A stretch of DNA of 64,000 nucleotides, taken from positions 4,588,001 to 4,652,000 of the forward strand of contig NZ_AP022595.1 of NCBI RefSeq assembly GCF_010731875.1, written 5' to 3'. Position 1 is the stretch's first letter; every line of letters begins with the position of its first letter. Of this stretch, positions 17,975 through 27,322 are shown in pieces. Under the pieces are notes generated by a model. That model was given only the letters and a program-made list of their open reading frames with translations. It had not been told where the DNA came from and ran no database searches. Source of the stretch: Mycolicibacterium sarraceniae (GTDB lineage Bacteria; Actinomycetota; Actinomycetes; Mycobacteriales; Mycobacteriaceae). Position numbers and translations under genes: made by a program.

Positions 17975-19659
17975 AGTCTGCTTTCCATCCGGGCGGTCAC
18001 ACTGGCCTCCTGCAGATCCAGCCGACCGAGCATGGCGCGCACGGCCTCGTCGTCGATCTCGCCGGAATCCCGCTCCCGGATCAGCGCGGCCCGCTGGGCG
18101 GCCAAGACCTCGCGATACAACGTCGAGAACACTGCGGCCCGCAGATCGTGCTCCTCGGGGTCGGGCATCTCGTCGGCGTCCTTGGAGTGCCGGGCGATCC
18201 AATTTCGGATGTCGGTCAACACGTGCGGGTCAAGTCCCTCGGGCGGGTTCGCCTCGAACCAGGCCAGCACCTCGTCGGCCGCGGCGTGGACGGTGCCCTC
18301 GGCCTTGAGGGTCTCCTCCCGGTCGTAGGCGCGGTCGTTCTCTTGTGACGACAGCTTGAGTCGCCGGATCAGCGGCGGCAGCGTCGACCCCTGCAGGAGC
18401 AGCGTGCCGACCGCCACCGCGAAGGCGATCGCCTGAATGGTGGCCCGTTCCGGGAACGGTTCCCCGCTGGCGATCGTCGGCGGAATGCCGGCCGCGGCGG
18501 CCAGTGTCACCACACCGCGCATCCCGGTCCAGGACACCACCACGTTCTCCTGCCAGGTCAGCGAGGTGTGGTCAATCATCGACCGCCACTTGCCTGGTGG
18601 CCGAGTTCTCTTGCGGCCGCCGAGCGCACCCCGGCCACCTTCGGGGACCGGCACGCTCAGCTTGCGATCGACGTGCCGGGACAGCACGCCGCGGCCGAAC
18701 ATCACGAACACCGACAGTGGACGGATCACCAGCACGATCGCCAGCACCACCGCCGCGGCGACGCCGACCTCCACCAGCGATTCGTGGGCGGCGCGCAGAT
18801 CTTCCAGGACGAACCGCAGATGCAGACCGATATAGGCGAAGACGAACGCCTCCAGCAGCACGTCGACCGAATGCCAGACGTAACGCTCCTGCAGCCGGGT
18901 CTGATAGCCCGCACTCAACGTGCCACTGCCGACGATAAACCCGGCGGCCACCACGGCCAGCACGCCCGACGCGTGGAACCGTTCGGCGGTCAGGTACGCG
19001 GCGAACGGCACGACCAAGCCCTGGATCGTCTCCAGACTCGCGCTGTTGAGCCGGTCGCGGATCCACAGCGTGACATAGCCCAGAGCCACGCCGACCACCG
19101 GACCGAGAACCGCGCTGTAGCCGAACAACAGCAGCGGGTTGCTGATGAAGGTGTGGGTACCGGCGACCTGGGCGACCGCGATCGAGAACAGCGCCAGCGC
19201 GGCGGCGTCGTTGATCAGGCTCTCACCGGTCAGGATCGTCATCACCCGCTTGGGCAGGCCCAGTTTGCGGCCCACCGCCACGGCGGTGACGGCGTCGGGC
19301 GGTGCGACGATGGCACCGAGGACCAGCGCGGTGGCGAAGGTCAGCGGCACCACGACCAGCCACGCCGAGACAGCGGCGACGGTGAAGGCGGTGACCACCA
19401 CCAGCCCCACCCCGAGGCCGAGGATCGGCTTGATGTTGCGCATGAAAGCCGGGAACGAGAAGTCCAACGCCGCCGAATACAGCAGCGGCGGCAGCACCAC
19501 CGAGAGCAGAACATGGGAATCCAGTTCAGGTGCGGTGAAACCCGGCAGGAACGACGCGGCGATGCCGACGATGACGATCCACAGTGCGGGCTCAAGGCCT
19601 CGCTGCTTGGCGATCGCCGCCACTGCGATGGCGCCGACGACGACGAGAATCAGTTCCAT
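17971..19659 (-). CDS. CPA1-type Na+/H+ antiporter
   Basis: 562 residues with about twelve hydrophobic segments in the first 420 residues and a charged cytosolic C-terminal domain of about 130. The transport core contains GAIVAPPDAVTAVAVGRKLG and TGESLINDAAALALFSIAV, the ND ion-binding motif of NhaP/CPA1 exchangers, and later SWTGMRGVVTLAAAAGIP, the conserved GMRG block. It exchanges sodium for protons across the plasma membrane. M. tuberculosis Rv2287 is of this type. Confidence 0.93.
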   Translation of the reverse strand: MELILVVVGAIAVAAIAKQRGLEPALWIVIVGIAASFLPGFTAPELDSHVLLSVVLPPLLYSAALDFSFPAFMRNIKPILGLGVGLVVVTAFTVAAVSAWLVVVPLTFATALVLGAIVAPPDAVTAVAVGRKLGLPKRVMTILTGESLINDAAALALFSIAVAQVAGTHTFISNPLLLFGYSAVLGPVVGVALGYVTLWIRDRLNSASLETIQGLVVPFAAYLTAERFHASGVLAVVAAGFIVGSGTLSAGYQTRLQERYVWHSVDVLLEAFVFAYIGLHLRFVLEDLRAAHESLVEVGVAAAVVLAIVLVIRPLSVFVMFGRGVLSRHVDRKLSVPVPEGGRGALGGRKRTRPPGKWRSMIDHTSLTWQENVVVSWTGMRGVVTLAAAAGIPPTIASGEPFPERATIQAIAFAVAVGTLLLQGSTLPPLIRRLKLSSQENDRAYDREETLKAEGTVHAAADEVLAWFEANPPEGLDPHVLTDIRNWIARHSKDADEMPDPEEHDLRAAVFSTLYREVLAAQRAALIRERDSGEIDDEAVRAMLGRLDLQEASVTARMESRL

Positions 19660-19767
19660 ACGAAGATTGTCCCGTCCGCCCTATGAGTTCGCCTGGTGTA
19701 GTTACAAACGGGCGTGAACCAAGAAATCGTCGGGGATTCTTGGGTCAGGAAGGCAGGCATGAAGGCG

Positions 19768-20290
19768 TCAGCGAAGGGGCTGCCGGATGTAGTAATCCTC
19801 GAGGGCGGCTTCTGCGATGAATCGGCCGCCGAGTTCGACGCCATCTACGGTTCGCGCTGCTTCCCGCCCGACCCACCAGCGGTGTTTGGACTGCTCGACA
19901 GCAAGTCCAGGACAGGGTTCCCTCCATCACGAAGTTCTCGCCCAGACGCAGAGACGCGGCACGAACACGGTTCGCCGCCTCGGTGGAGGCGTTCTGCACC
20001 CATCGCCGCAATTCGCTGGGAAGGACGGGTTTGCCGTCGGTGAGAACGTGGTTGCGCCAGTAGTCGAGGAATCCGGCCTGGTGCAGTCGGATCAGGATGA
20101 GGTCCTTGAAGTCGTCTGGGTCGATTCGACGGTGATCCGTGGCTAACAAGTTGACTGCGACCGACTTGCCCGCGCCCGGGACGCCGGCGGTAATGATCGC
20201 GGCACGACCATGGGCCGGCGCGTCGGGGCATGTGGCGCGGTACTCGTGTGCGACCTCCTCGATCAGCTGATCACTGAGGTACCGCTCCAC
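19768..20290 (-). pseudogene. Zeta-type toxin kinase, frameshifted and internally deleted
   Basis: From a GTG at 20290 the N-terminal zeta domain is intact: Walker A AIITAGVPGAGKS, then DPDDFKDLIL and FVMEGTLSW. After that residue the frame is lost. The true C-terminus reappears in another frame as EQSKHRWWVGREAARTVDG then LGGRFIAEAALEDYYIRQPL, with a stop at 19768. The middle stretch of the usual zeta fold is deleted. Zeta toxins phosphorylate UDP-N-acetyl sugars and block wall synthesis. This copy should be inactive. The partner antitoxin gene upstream is intact. Confidence 0.78.
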
Positions 20291-20347
20291 CGTGCGGGGA
20301 ACAGCGAACTGCCCCCGTCGTGGAGGGCAGGCAGCTGGGAATGGACC

Positions 20348-20812
20348 CTATTGCGCAGTCGGCGGGTGGACTGCGGAGCTGACACTCTCGTATTCCTCGT
20401 CGCTGAGTAGTCCGAGTTGATGGGCAGTACTCACCTGAGTCCACGTCCCCGGTACCGATCTCTCGTGGGGATAGGGCGCGAACTGGGTGAAGGTGTAGTC
20501 GAGGCCGCAAAGTTGTCTCAGCAGCCTGTCGCGGGGGATCTCACGGACTGTGGCAAGCAGGATGACTTCCTCAGGGGTCGGCGCGTCACCGAGCGCGCTT
20601 GCTCCGCGCAGCAGCCGGCCCACCCGCGGCTGCGTGGTACGCAAAACGTCGGCGATTTCGCGTTGGGTCATACCCGACTGTTTAAGCTGGCTCGCCGCAC
20701 GCATGTCTTCAATGCGCAGCAAGCGCTCCTGTGCCCGACGTATCTGTGCTTCGTGGGCAAGGACTTCAACTCTGTGTTCGACGTCAACAGTGCGTTCGAT
20801 CGTTGTAGGCAT
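20348..20812 (-). CDS. HTH antitoxin paired with the zeta toxin remnant
   Basis: 154 residues from the ATG at 20812. Residues about 25-75 form a helix-turn-helix (QLKQSGMTQREIADVLRTTQ then PRVGRLLRG), and the C-terminal half (FTQFAPYPHERSVPGTWTQV) is typical of the unknown-fold domain in such actinobacterial zeta-toxin partners. The stop is 57 bases before the toxin start, and the toxin frame reads open right up to that stop. It probably represses its own operon and neutralised the toxin. It remains intact although the toxin is broken. Confidence 0.75.
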   Translation of the reverse strand: MPTTIERTVDVEHRVEVLAHEAQIRRAQERLLRIEDMRAASQLKQSGMTQREIADVLRTTQPRVGRLLRGASALGDAPTPEEVILLATVREIPRDRLLRQLCGLDYTFTQFAPYPHERSVPGTWTQVSTAHQLGLLSDEEYESVSSAVHPPTAQ

Positions 20813-21111
20813 GATTCCTCCGTCTGATACAGAGCGTATCAGCTTTTGAAACGTTGCGTATCGCGGACCGCGACGCGAGGGCGGTCGAAGCCGGCTGGCC
20901 TGTCCGTCCCGTGCTCGGCGGCACGTCGACGGACGGTGGCGTCGTCATGGCGCCTACGCACCACAAGTGCCAGTCGGTGCCCGGATTTCCGTAGTTCGTC
21001 GATCGCGCTGCTGGCCGAGCGCAATGCCGATAACTATGTCAGCCTCGGTTGGCGTGAGGCGCAAGCCCTGGCCCAAATGGGCGAAGAGCGTTTCCCGATG
21101 TCCGGGCTCGA
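20813..21111. other. No confident gene
   Basis: About 300 bases between the antitoxin and the nei-like gene. Short frames on both strands look weakly coding, for example minus 20839-21024 with GHRLALVVRRRHDDATVRRR, and a plus-strand piece with ADNYVSLGWREAQALAQMGE. No family is recognised. The proximal part must contain the antitoxin-toxin promoter. Confidence 0.4.
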
Positions 21112-21903
21112 CTACACCTGGCAGATGGGACACCAGAACACGTTGCGGCCCTCCAGCACGGCGGTGAGAATCGGTGTGCTGCACACCCGGCACGGCTCGC
21201 CGGCACGTCGGTAGACGTACGTGCGCGGACGGTTCGGCGCATACGACGGTGCACCGTGGTCGTACTCGGGCTCCACCACCACAATCTTGCCGCGCCGCAC
21301 GCCGACCTTCATCAACGCGACCAGGTCGGTCCAGGCGTCGGTGAACTCCTCCTCGCTGACATCACGGCCCAGCCGGAAAGGGTCGATGTGGTGCCGGAAC
21401 AGCAACTCGCTGCGGTACACATTACCCACCCCGGCGATCACGCTCTGATCCATCAATAGTGCCCCGATAGTTTTGCCGGACTTGGCTATTCGCGCCCACG
21501 GCACTGCCGGGTCGGCGTCGCGGCGCAGCGGGTCGGGCCCGAGCCGGGCCACGATTGCGGACACCTGCGCCTCGTCGAGCACATCACAGGCCGTCGGGCC
21601 GCGCAGATCGGTGCCGTACTCCGTGCCGACCAGCCTCATCCGCACCTGACCGACGGGTAGCGGCATCGGCACCGGCGCCTCGGTGAAGGTGCCGTACAAG
21701 CCCAGGTGGATGTGCACGATCGGGCCGCCGTCGTAGTGGTGGAACAGGTGCTTGCCCCACACCGACGCCCGGGTGAAGACCCGGCCGTTGAGGATCGCGG
21801 CGTCGGCGAACCGGCCCTGCGGGCTCGACACGGCCGCCGGCGCGCCCGCGAAGCGACGTTGATGCAGCCGGGCGAGCCGGTGAAGGGTGTGGCCTTCCGG
21901 CAC
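21112..21903 (-). CDS. Fpg/Nei-family DNA glycosylase-AP lyase
   Basis: 263 residues starting MPEGHTLHRLAR; the proline after the initiator Met is the catalytic nucleophile and Glu3 its partner. The helix-two-turn-helix region is GALLMDQSVIAGVGNVYRSE, and the C-terminal zinc finger has C-R-V-C and C-P-I-C. It removes oxidised bases and cuts the abasic site. It corresponds by position to Rv2464c, upstream of which is rpiB with a 3-base gap on the same strand, so the two are co-transcribed. Confidence 0.92.
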   Translation of the reverse strand: MPEGHTLHRLARLHQRRFAGAPAAVSSPQGRFADAAILNGRVFTRASVWGKHLFHHYDGGPIVHIHLGLYGTFTEAPVPMPLPVGQVRMRLVGTEYGTDLRGPTACDVLDEAQVSAIVARLGPDPLRRDADPAVPWARIAKSGKTIGALLMDQSVIAGVGNVYRSELLFRHHIDPFRLGRDVSEEEFTDAWTDLVALMKVGVRRGKIVVVEPEYDHGAPSYAPNRPRTYVYRRAGEPCRVCSTPILTAVLEGRNVFWCPICQV

Positions 21904-21906
21904 GGG

Positions 21907-22386
<480 letters not shown>

Positions 22387-22396
22387 GGCGGTAACC

Positions 22397-22618
22397 CTAA
22401 CGGGCCGCTACCCCAGCCGCGAGAAGGTCCAGCATTCGCTGGGCCTGCTCGCTTGCTCCACTCGTCAAGAAGATCCCCAACAGGCTGGACACCACGTCGT
22501 CGGCCTGCACGTCAGCGAGCAGACTGCCGTCGGCCGCACCCGCCTTCAGCAGCAGGTCCACGGCCCCGACGACCTGCTGGTCGTGAGCAAGGTCGGCGCG
22601 CGCCACGTTTCGGGCCAC
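22397..22618 (-). pseudogene. C-terminal fragment of a TetR-family regulator
   Basis: 73 residues reading DLLLKAGAADGSLLADVQAD then DVVSSLLGIFLTS and RMLDLLAAGVAAR, the ligand-domain ending common in TetR regulators of the SACE_7040-like group. The DNA-binding half is missing. At about 22618 it is joined to an aldo-keto reductase fragment running the other way. Confidence 0.5.
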
Positions 22619-22620
22619 TC

Positions 22621-22800
22621 GCCTTGGCGCAGAAGCCGGCCGAGCAGCGCGCGGGGCCGGCCCGGATCGTCGGCGTCCAGAACGCCTACAGCCTGCTCAT
22701 CCCGGGCACCGGATCGGTCGGGCGCCTGGAGGAGAACGCCGCCGCCGGGTCTATCACGAGGAGCACCACAGCGATTGCCGAACTCGACGACGTTCCGAGC
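22621..22800 (+). pseudogene. C-terminal fragment of an aldo-keto reductase
   Basis: The plus strand reads ALAQKPAEQRAGPARIVGVQ, then LLIPGTGSVGRLEENAAAGS and AELDDV. This is the NADPH-phosphate-binding end (IPGTxSxxHLEENxAA) of aldo-keto reductases. The barrel is missing. The end runs into the 3' region of the 2OG oxygenase on the opposite strand. Confidence 0.5.
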
Positions 22801-22806
22801 GAGACG

Positions 22807-23760
22807 CTAGCCCACGGTGATGGCGTCGAGGCGTTCTTTGATGAAGGCTGACGACGTCACCGGTGTCAGCCCCTCGACCCGGCCGATGGGCGGTGCCAGC
22901 GGAGTGATCAGCGCGTCATGGTTGGCCTCGTAGAAATAGATTAGCGAGATCAGGTCCTCTTCGGGGGCGTGCGGTTGCGGGGGTAACACCCGATGCCGGC
23001 CCGACGGCCAGCGCAGCCCGCTCCAGTACTCGAGAAGATCGCCGATATTGATGGTCAGCGCGGCGGGGTCGTAGGGCGCGTCCTCCCAGCCGCCCGCCTC
23101 GGAAAAGACTTGCAGCCCAACGGCTCCGGGCTCGCGGTCCAGGATCGTCACAGTGCCGAAGTCGGTGTGCGGCCCGATCCGGAACTGTCCCGGCTCGGGG
23201 TCGCCGACGACGCTGACCGGCGGGTAGTGGTTGATGTTCATCGTCCAAGTCGGCCGGTCAGCCAGCGCGACGAACGGGTTCTCCGGCAGCCCGAGCGCAT
23301 GCGCCATCAGCGCCAGCACGTCATCGGCCAGCCGGCGCATGGCGGCGGTGTACTCGTTGACCAACGTCTGCAGTTCGGCCACCTCGGCTGGCCAGACATT
23401 GGGCGCGAACCAGATTCGGTCGACCTCAGGGTCGCCGACGGCGGTCTCGGCACCCAGGCTGTAGCTCTCCTTGAGGTCGGGCGGCGTCTCGGTGCCCTCG
23501 GCGTAGGCGTTGGCCTCCGCGCCGGGGGCGATCCAGCCGTGGCCGCCGACCGCCACCGAGTACCGCCGCTTGACCTCGTCGGGCAGGCTGAAGAACTTTC
23601 GTGACGCTGCGCGCACCCGGGCAGCAAGTTCGGGATCGATGCCGTGCCCGGTGACGAGGATGAAGCCGGACTGCTGCAAGCCCTCGTCGAGTTCGGCCGC
23701 GACGGCGTCGGCCTGCGCTCCCCCGGCGTGCCAGCGGGTGATGTCGACTCCTGTGATCAC
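22807..23760 (-). CDS. Isopenicillin-N-synthase-like Fe(II)/2-oxoglutarate dioxygenase
   Basis: 317 residues from a GTG at 23760 that overlaps the deaminase stop by 4 bases (GTGA), so translation is coupled. The N-terminal DIOX_N domain has QQSGFILVTGHGIDPEL. The 2OG-Fe domain has the facial triad HTDFG (His and Asp) with the distal His in SGRHRVLPP, and the 2OG-binding Arg follows in the usual place. Related proteins include thymine-7-hydroxylase, gibberellin oxidases and isopenicillin N synthase. Given its deaminase and permease partners, a role in oxidising a pyrimidine or purine base is plausible but unproven. Confidence 0.88.
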   Translation of the reverse strand: MITGVDITRWHAGGAQADAVAAELDEGLQQSGFILVTGHGIDPELAARVRAASRKFFSLPDEVKRRYSVAVGGHGWIAPGAEANAYAEGTETPPDLKESYSLGAETAVGDPEVDRIWFAPNVWPAEVAELQTLVNEYTAAMRRLADDVLALMAHALGLPENPFVALADRPTWTMNINHYPPVSVVGDPEPGQFRIGPHTDFGTVTILDREPGAVGLQVFSEAGGWEDAPYDPAALTINIGDLLEYWSGLRWPSGRHRVLPPQPHAPEEDLISLIYFYEANHDALITPLAPPIGRVEGLTPVTSSAFIKERLDAITVG

Positions 23761-24206
23761 GTGTCGGCTACTCCGATATCTTCGTTCCACAGTGCGGGGT
23801 TCTCGGCGATGAAATCCGTCATCATCGCCACGCAGCGTTCGTCGTCCAGCAGCGTCACGTCGACGCCGTGCTCGGCCAGCCAATCATGGCCACCGGTGAA
23901 GGTTTTGCTCTCGCCGATCAGCACCGCGCCGATGTTGAACTGGCGCACGAGCCCACTGCAGTACCAGCACGGTGAGAGCGTGGTGACCATGATCGTCGAG
24001 CGGTAATCGCGCTGACGGCCCGCCGCACGGAAGGCGTCGGTCTCGGCGTGCAGCGACGGGTCGCCCTGCTGCACCCGGCGGTTGTGCCCGCTACCCAGCA
24101 GCACCCCATCGGCGCTGAACAGCGCGGCACCGATCGGGATTCCACCTTCCGCCAGGCCCTTTCGAGCTTCCTCGTACGCGACCTCGAGCATCTCCAGCGG
24201 AGTCAT
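23757..24206 (-). CDS. Zinc-dependent nucleobase deaminase (cytosine/guanine deaminase-like)
   Basis: 149 residues from the ATG at 24206, which overlaps the permease stop as ATGA; this start also begins at the family's natural N-terminus (MTPLEMLEVAYEEARKGL). The zinc motif is complete: LHAETDAFRAAG supplies His and the catalytic Glu, and SPCWYCSGLV supplies the two cysteines. The fold is that of yeast-type cytosine deaminase and bacterial guanine deaminases. Together with the cytosine-type permease it suggests uptake and deamination of a base. Confidence 0.88.
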   Translation of the reverse strand: MTPLEMLEVAYEEARKGLAEGGIPIGAALFSADGVLLGSGHNRRVQQGDPSLHAETDAFRAAGRQRDYRSTIMVTTLSPCWYCSGLVRQFNIGAVLIGESKTFTGGHDWLAEHGVDVTLLDDERCVAMMTDFIAENPALWNEDIGVADT

Positions 24207-25612
24207 ACCGCGGTTCGTTCGGCGGCGATCTTCGATCGGCATAGCACAAGATAGCTCGCGCCGGCGATCAGGAAGCCCACGAAGAACGTGATGTCGCCGA
24301 GCTGGGGCAGCGTCCTGGCGATGTAGCCGACGAACTTCTCCTGGTTGGAGAACAGCAGCACCGAGACAACCAGGCCGACTGCGAAGGACGCGAATCCGCC
24401 CCAGTTGGCGTAGCTGCGGTCATAGAGGAATCCGGCGATCGACTGGCCCCGGCGCAGGTACTGATCGGCGAACACCACGCCGAGCCACGGACCGATCCAG
24501 TAGGCGATGATCAGCAGGAAGGCTTCGTAGCTGGCGGCCGCATCAGCCAGGGCCCACCAGGCGATCGCGAAACCTGCGACGCCGAAGAACACGGTGACCA
24601 GGGCACGGGCGATGTGGTGCGGAAGTTTGACCCCGATGGTCACGAAAGCCATTGCCCCGGAATAGATGTTGATGGCGTTGGCCGCAATAGCACCCACCGC
24701 GATGGCCAGCAGCGTGGCCTTGGCCAACGGCGAGGCCAGCTCGCTGGTGAACGCCTCGGTGGGGTTGTCGGACAGCGCCGGCCCGATGGTCACCGATGCG
24801 GCACCGACGGTCTCGAGGATCACGCACGACAGGAATAGCCCCATCGAGGCGAACAGCCCGGTGCGAGCCGTCGACACCGTGGCCGGCAGATATCGGGTGT
24901 AGTCGGCGGCGTAGGGCGTCCAGCCCGCGGCATAGCCGAAGGCGGTACCGACCGTCAGCAGGAAGCCACCGAGACCACCGACGCCACCGTCGACCGCGGG
25001 CGCGTCGAAGTGCGATTTGGTCAGGATCACCACGGAGGCGACGGTGAAGATCACCGCGAGCACCGGGAACGACCAGCGTTCGAAGGCTTGGACCAGGTTG
25101 TGACCGAAGAATGCGAAGGCTGTCTGGATCAACACGATGATGACGAGCGCCGGCAGCGGCCCGATGTGGAACAGAGTGGACAGGGCGAACGCACCGCTGA
25201 CGCTGTTGGTGGCGAACCACCCGACGCCCGCGGTCACCGACATCAGTACCGACGGCACCGCGTTGCCCTTGAAGCCGAACGCCATCCGGCCCAGCACCAT
25301 CTGTGGCACACCGTGCAACGGGCCGCGGGCCGACAGGAAGTAGTGCGCGACCGCGCCCAGACCGGTGCCGATCACGATGCCGACGACGGCCTGCCAGAAC
25401 GACATCCCGTAGACGGCCACTGCGAGCACACCCACGAAGATCGTCGCGAATTCGAGGTTGGGTGAGGTCCACGTCCAGAACAGCTGACTCGGCTTGCCGT
25501 GGCGGTCTTCGTGGGCGATGAACTCGTTGCCACCGGGTTCGACGGCCACCAACTTGTCGCGGTAGGTGCCGTCGGTCTGCACGCTCGGCTCAGTCGGGTC
25601 AGCCACTGTCAT
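24203..25612 (-). CDS. NCS1-family cytosine/purine permease
   Basis: 469 residues with about twelve membrane segments. Family blocks include PNLEFATIFVGVLAV, RMAFGFKGNAVPSVL, GYAAGWTPYAADYTRYLP (the NCS1 substrate-site helix) and YWIGPWLGVVFADQYLRRGQ. It is the first gene of a three-gene operon, permease-deaminase-2OG oxygenase, in which each junction is a 4-base stop-start overlap. It imports a nucleobase or related compound by cation symport. Substrate identity is inferred only from the deaminase partner. Confidence 0.93.
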   Translation of the reverse strand: MTVADPTEPSVQTDGTYRDKLVAVEPGGNEFIAHEDRHGKPSQLFWTWTSPNLEFATIFVGVLAVAVYGMSFWQAVVGIVIGTGLGAVAHYFLSARGPLHGVPQMVLGRMAFGFKGNAVPSVLMSVTAGVGWFATNSVSGAFALSTLFHIGPLPALVIIVLIQTAFAFFGHNLVQAFERWSFPVLAVIFTVASVVILTKSHFDAPAVDGGVGGLGGFLLTVGTAFGYAAGWTPYAADYTRYLPATVSTARTGLFASMGLFLSCVILETVGAASVTIGPALSDNPTEAFTSELASPLAKATLLAIAVGAIAANAINIYSGAMAFVTIGVKLPHHIARALVTVFFGVAGFAIAWWALADAAASYEAFLLIIAYWIGPWLGVVFADQYLRRGQSIAGFLYDRSYANWGGFASFAVGLVVSVLLFSNQEKFVGYIARTLPQLGDITFFVGFLIAGASYLVLCRSKIAAERTAV

Positions 25613-25658
25613 GGCTACAAGGTTGTACCTGACGCCCCGGCGCGCAACCGGAAGGCGA

Positions 25659-25720
25659 AAGTTAGTCGAACTTGGGGCGCCGCGATCCGCGTCCGCTTGA
25701 GCTCCCAGAAGTGCGTGGCC
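25659..25720 (-). pseudogene. Duplicated 3' end of the DsbA-like gene (copy A)
   Basis: The minus strand encodes HFWELKRTRIAAPQVRL, matching the last residues ([16 protein letters not shown]) of the intact DsbA-like gene at 31147-31755. Only about 60 bases are recognisable. It lies just upstream of the permease start and is the most diverged of four copies in the next 6 kb. Confidence 0.5.
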
Positions 25721-25904
25721 CTCGGGCGTCGCTGCACGTGACGACTACGGCCTGACCCGCGACGCCGAATTCAAGGACCACCACGTCGTGGCGCGAGTGA
25801 TGGGGGCATCCATGCCGAAACCGCGGTCGGCTGGCCGACCTCGTGTCGGACCTGACGCACAAATCTCCCCGGGTTCGGATCCGAATTGTCCTGGGCTCGC
25901 GACC

Positions 25905-26039
25905 GAACATAGTTCGACATATCTTTGCGCTAATAACTTTCGACAGTTAAGTGTCAACATCAATAACGGATACAAAAATTTGCTGTTGAAACGACATTCA
26001 CATACTAGAGAGTTTCGGCGAGAACATCACAATCACTCC
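25905..26039 (+). repeat. AT-rich leader, copy A of three
   Basis: A sharply AT-rich stretch in an otherwise high-GC window (TTCGACATATCTTTGCGCTA, ACATCAATAACGGATAC). It resembles segments at 28222-28345 and 29990-30080 in composition and in shared words (ATATCTTTGC, TCAATA, GAATAA/AATAACGG). Each lies upstream of an intact or decayed secreted-protein gene, so it probably carries a promoter or a silencer-binding site. Confidence 0.5.
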
Positions 26040-26590
26040 GCTGGCGCTTGCTGCCGCAAGTTTTTCACGGCGCGGCGAATGCAGGCATCGACGTAAACGG
26101 GACCTACTAGGACACGACGTCGGGCGTCTTTCAGACGCCGATTATCACAACCTCGGTTACTGGCACCGCACCGGGCTCGGTGACTGCGCGCTCACCAGTA
26201 GTCATTTCCGTTGCATCGGCTTAATTTACGGTCTGGCATTCGGCATCCGGTTTCCGAGCACAAATATCACCAACATGAAGATGCTCATCCAGATCCGGCG
26301 AATTCGATATATGTGTGCGCTAGCACATCTGGCAACACCGTCTCCGGCCCGACGGCTTTAGGAGGCGATATGTCGCGCAGACCATACCCGGTCCAATTCC
26401 TGGTGGCTCGTCCTGCACGACGCCTGCGGTCAACGCGAACGCGTCGGTCACCGCCGCCCGCTCGGTTGCCAGCCAGTATGCCGACACTAGAACCTCGGCA
26501 TGAGCTTCGACCACGATCATTGCGGGAATGCACCCGTGACAACCAAGTGCTACCCGGGTCCTCGCCAGCGCGACCGCTGCCCAAGCTCTG
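26040..26590 (+). pseudogene. Decayed paralog of the 205-residue secreted protein
   Basis: The DNA aligns by eye, with many indels, to the intact gene at 30186-30803. Shared words include ACAACCTCGGT, CACCGGGCTCGGTGAC, AACATGAAGATG (for AACATGCAGATG), ACACCGCCTGCGGTCA-like and GCAAGTATGCCGGCAC-like segments, in the same order and spacing. Stops and frameshifts break every frame. It is followed by about 690 bases with nothing recognisable. Confidence 0.65.
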
Positions 26591-27282
26591 CAAGTCGGAC
26601 ACACCGGCGGATAGCGGACGACGAACAGCTGACTGCACGCATGGTCGGCGCTGACCGAGTTGGGGTCGGATTCAGCGGGCGATGTGGACGACCGTAGCGG
26701 TGAATGGCTCTCGACGTGGCAGCCCAGGCGGGCATCGTTGCTATTTCCCAGTCGCAGTCGAATGGCGGCCATCCTCTCCCCAGTTCTTTATCGGAGCTCT
26801 TGAAATTCGTCCGCCAATGGTCCTGTGCCGCACCATCGGCGACTCTCGGGAGATAGCGTTTACCATCAGAATTTGCCAAACATATTTCCATAAACTCGGG
26901 AGAATGGAAGGACGACTGATGCCGTTAATAACGCGCGATTCACACTCGCGTTTTCCGACAAGGACTCCAACTCTGCGGGGTTATGAAACACCAATCAGCC
27001 GGGTTGCATACAGGACTGCGCTCCCCGATGAGACGATCGCGCGCACCGGTCTTGGTTGCCGAATACCGACACACGCTGGCCCAATTCGGCCCAAACCCCG
27101 CGTTGCCCGCAGGCCGACCGCACCAGTGTTGGTGTGGCGCTGCGGCTGAATCCGTCAGCGGCGCGTGTTGCCAGCCAAGTTCGCTGTCGCCCCTTCGAGT
27201 ACCCGTGTCGATAAACGCCACGAAGGCCACTCGATCATGCGTATGATGAAGCTCCACCACAAAGAAAAGCCAACGGTCAGCA
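26591..27282. other. No recognisable gene
   Basis: About 690 bases with only short frames on both strands and no family similarity that I can see. Local GC falls in 26760-26960. It may be further decayed material of the duplicated locus. Confidence 0.5.
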
Positions 27283-27322
27283 GAACCGGGTCAAGCCCAG
27301 GCTGGGGAGGTCTTTTCATCGG

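Noticed and set aside
18568..19686. 372-codon plus frame opposite the antiporter
   Set aside because: His, Gln and Arg-rich antisense of a membrane protein; no homology.
25770..26096. 102-codon plus frame across the AT-rich leader
   Set aside because: It crosses leader DNA and unrelated segments with no similarity; a chance frame in low-GC sequence.
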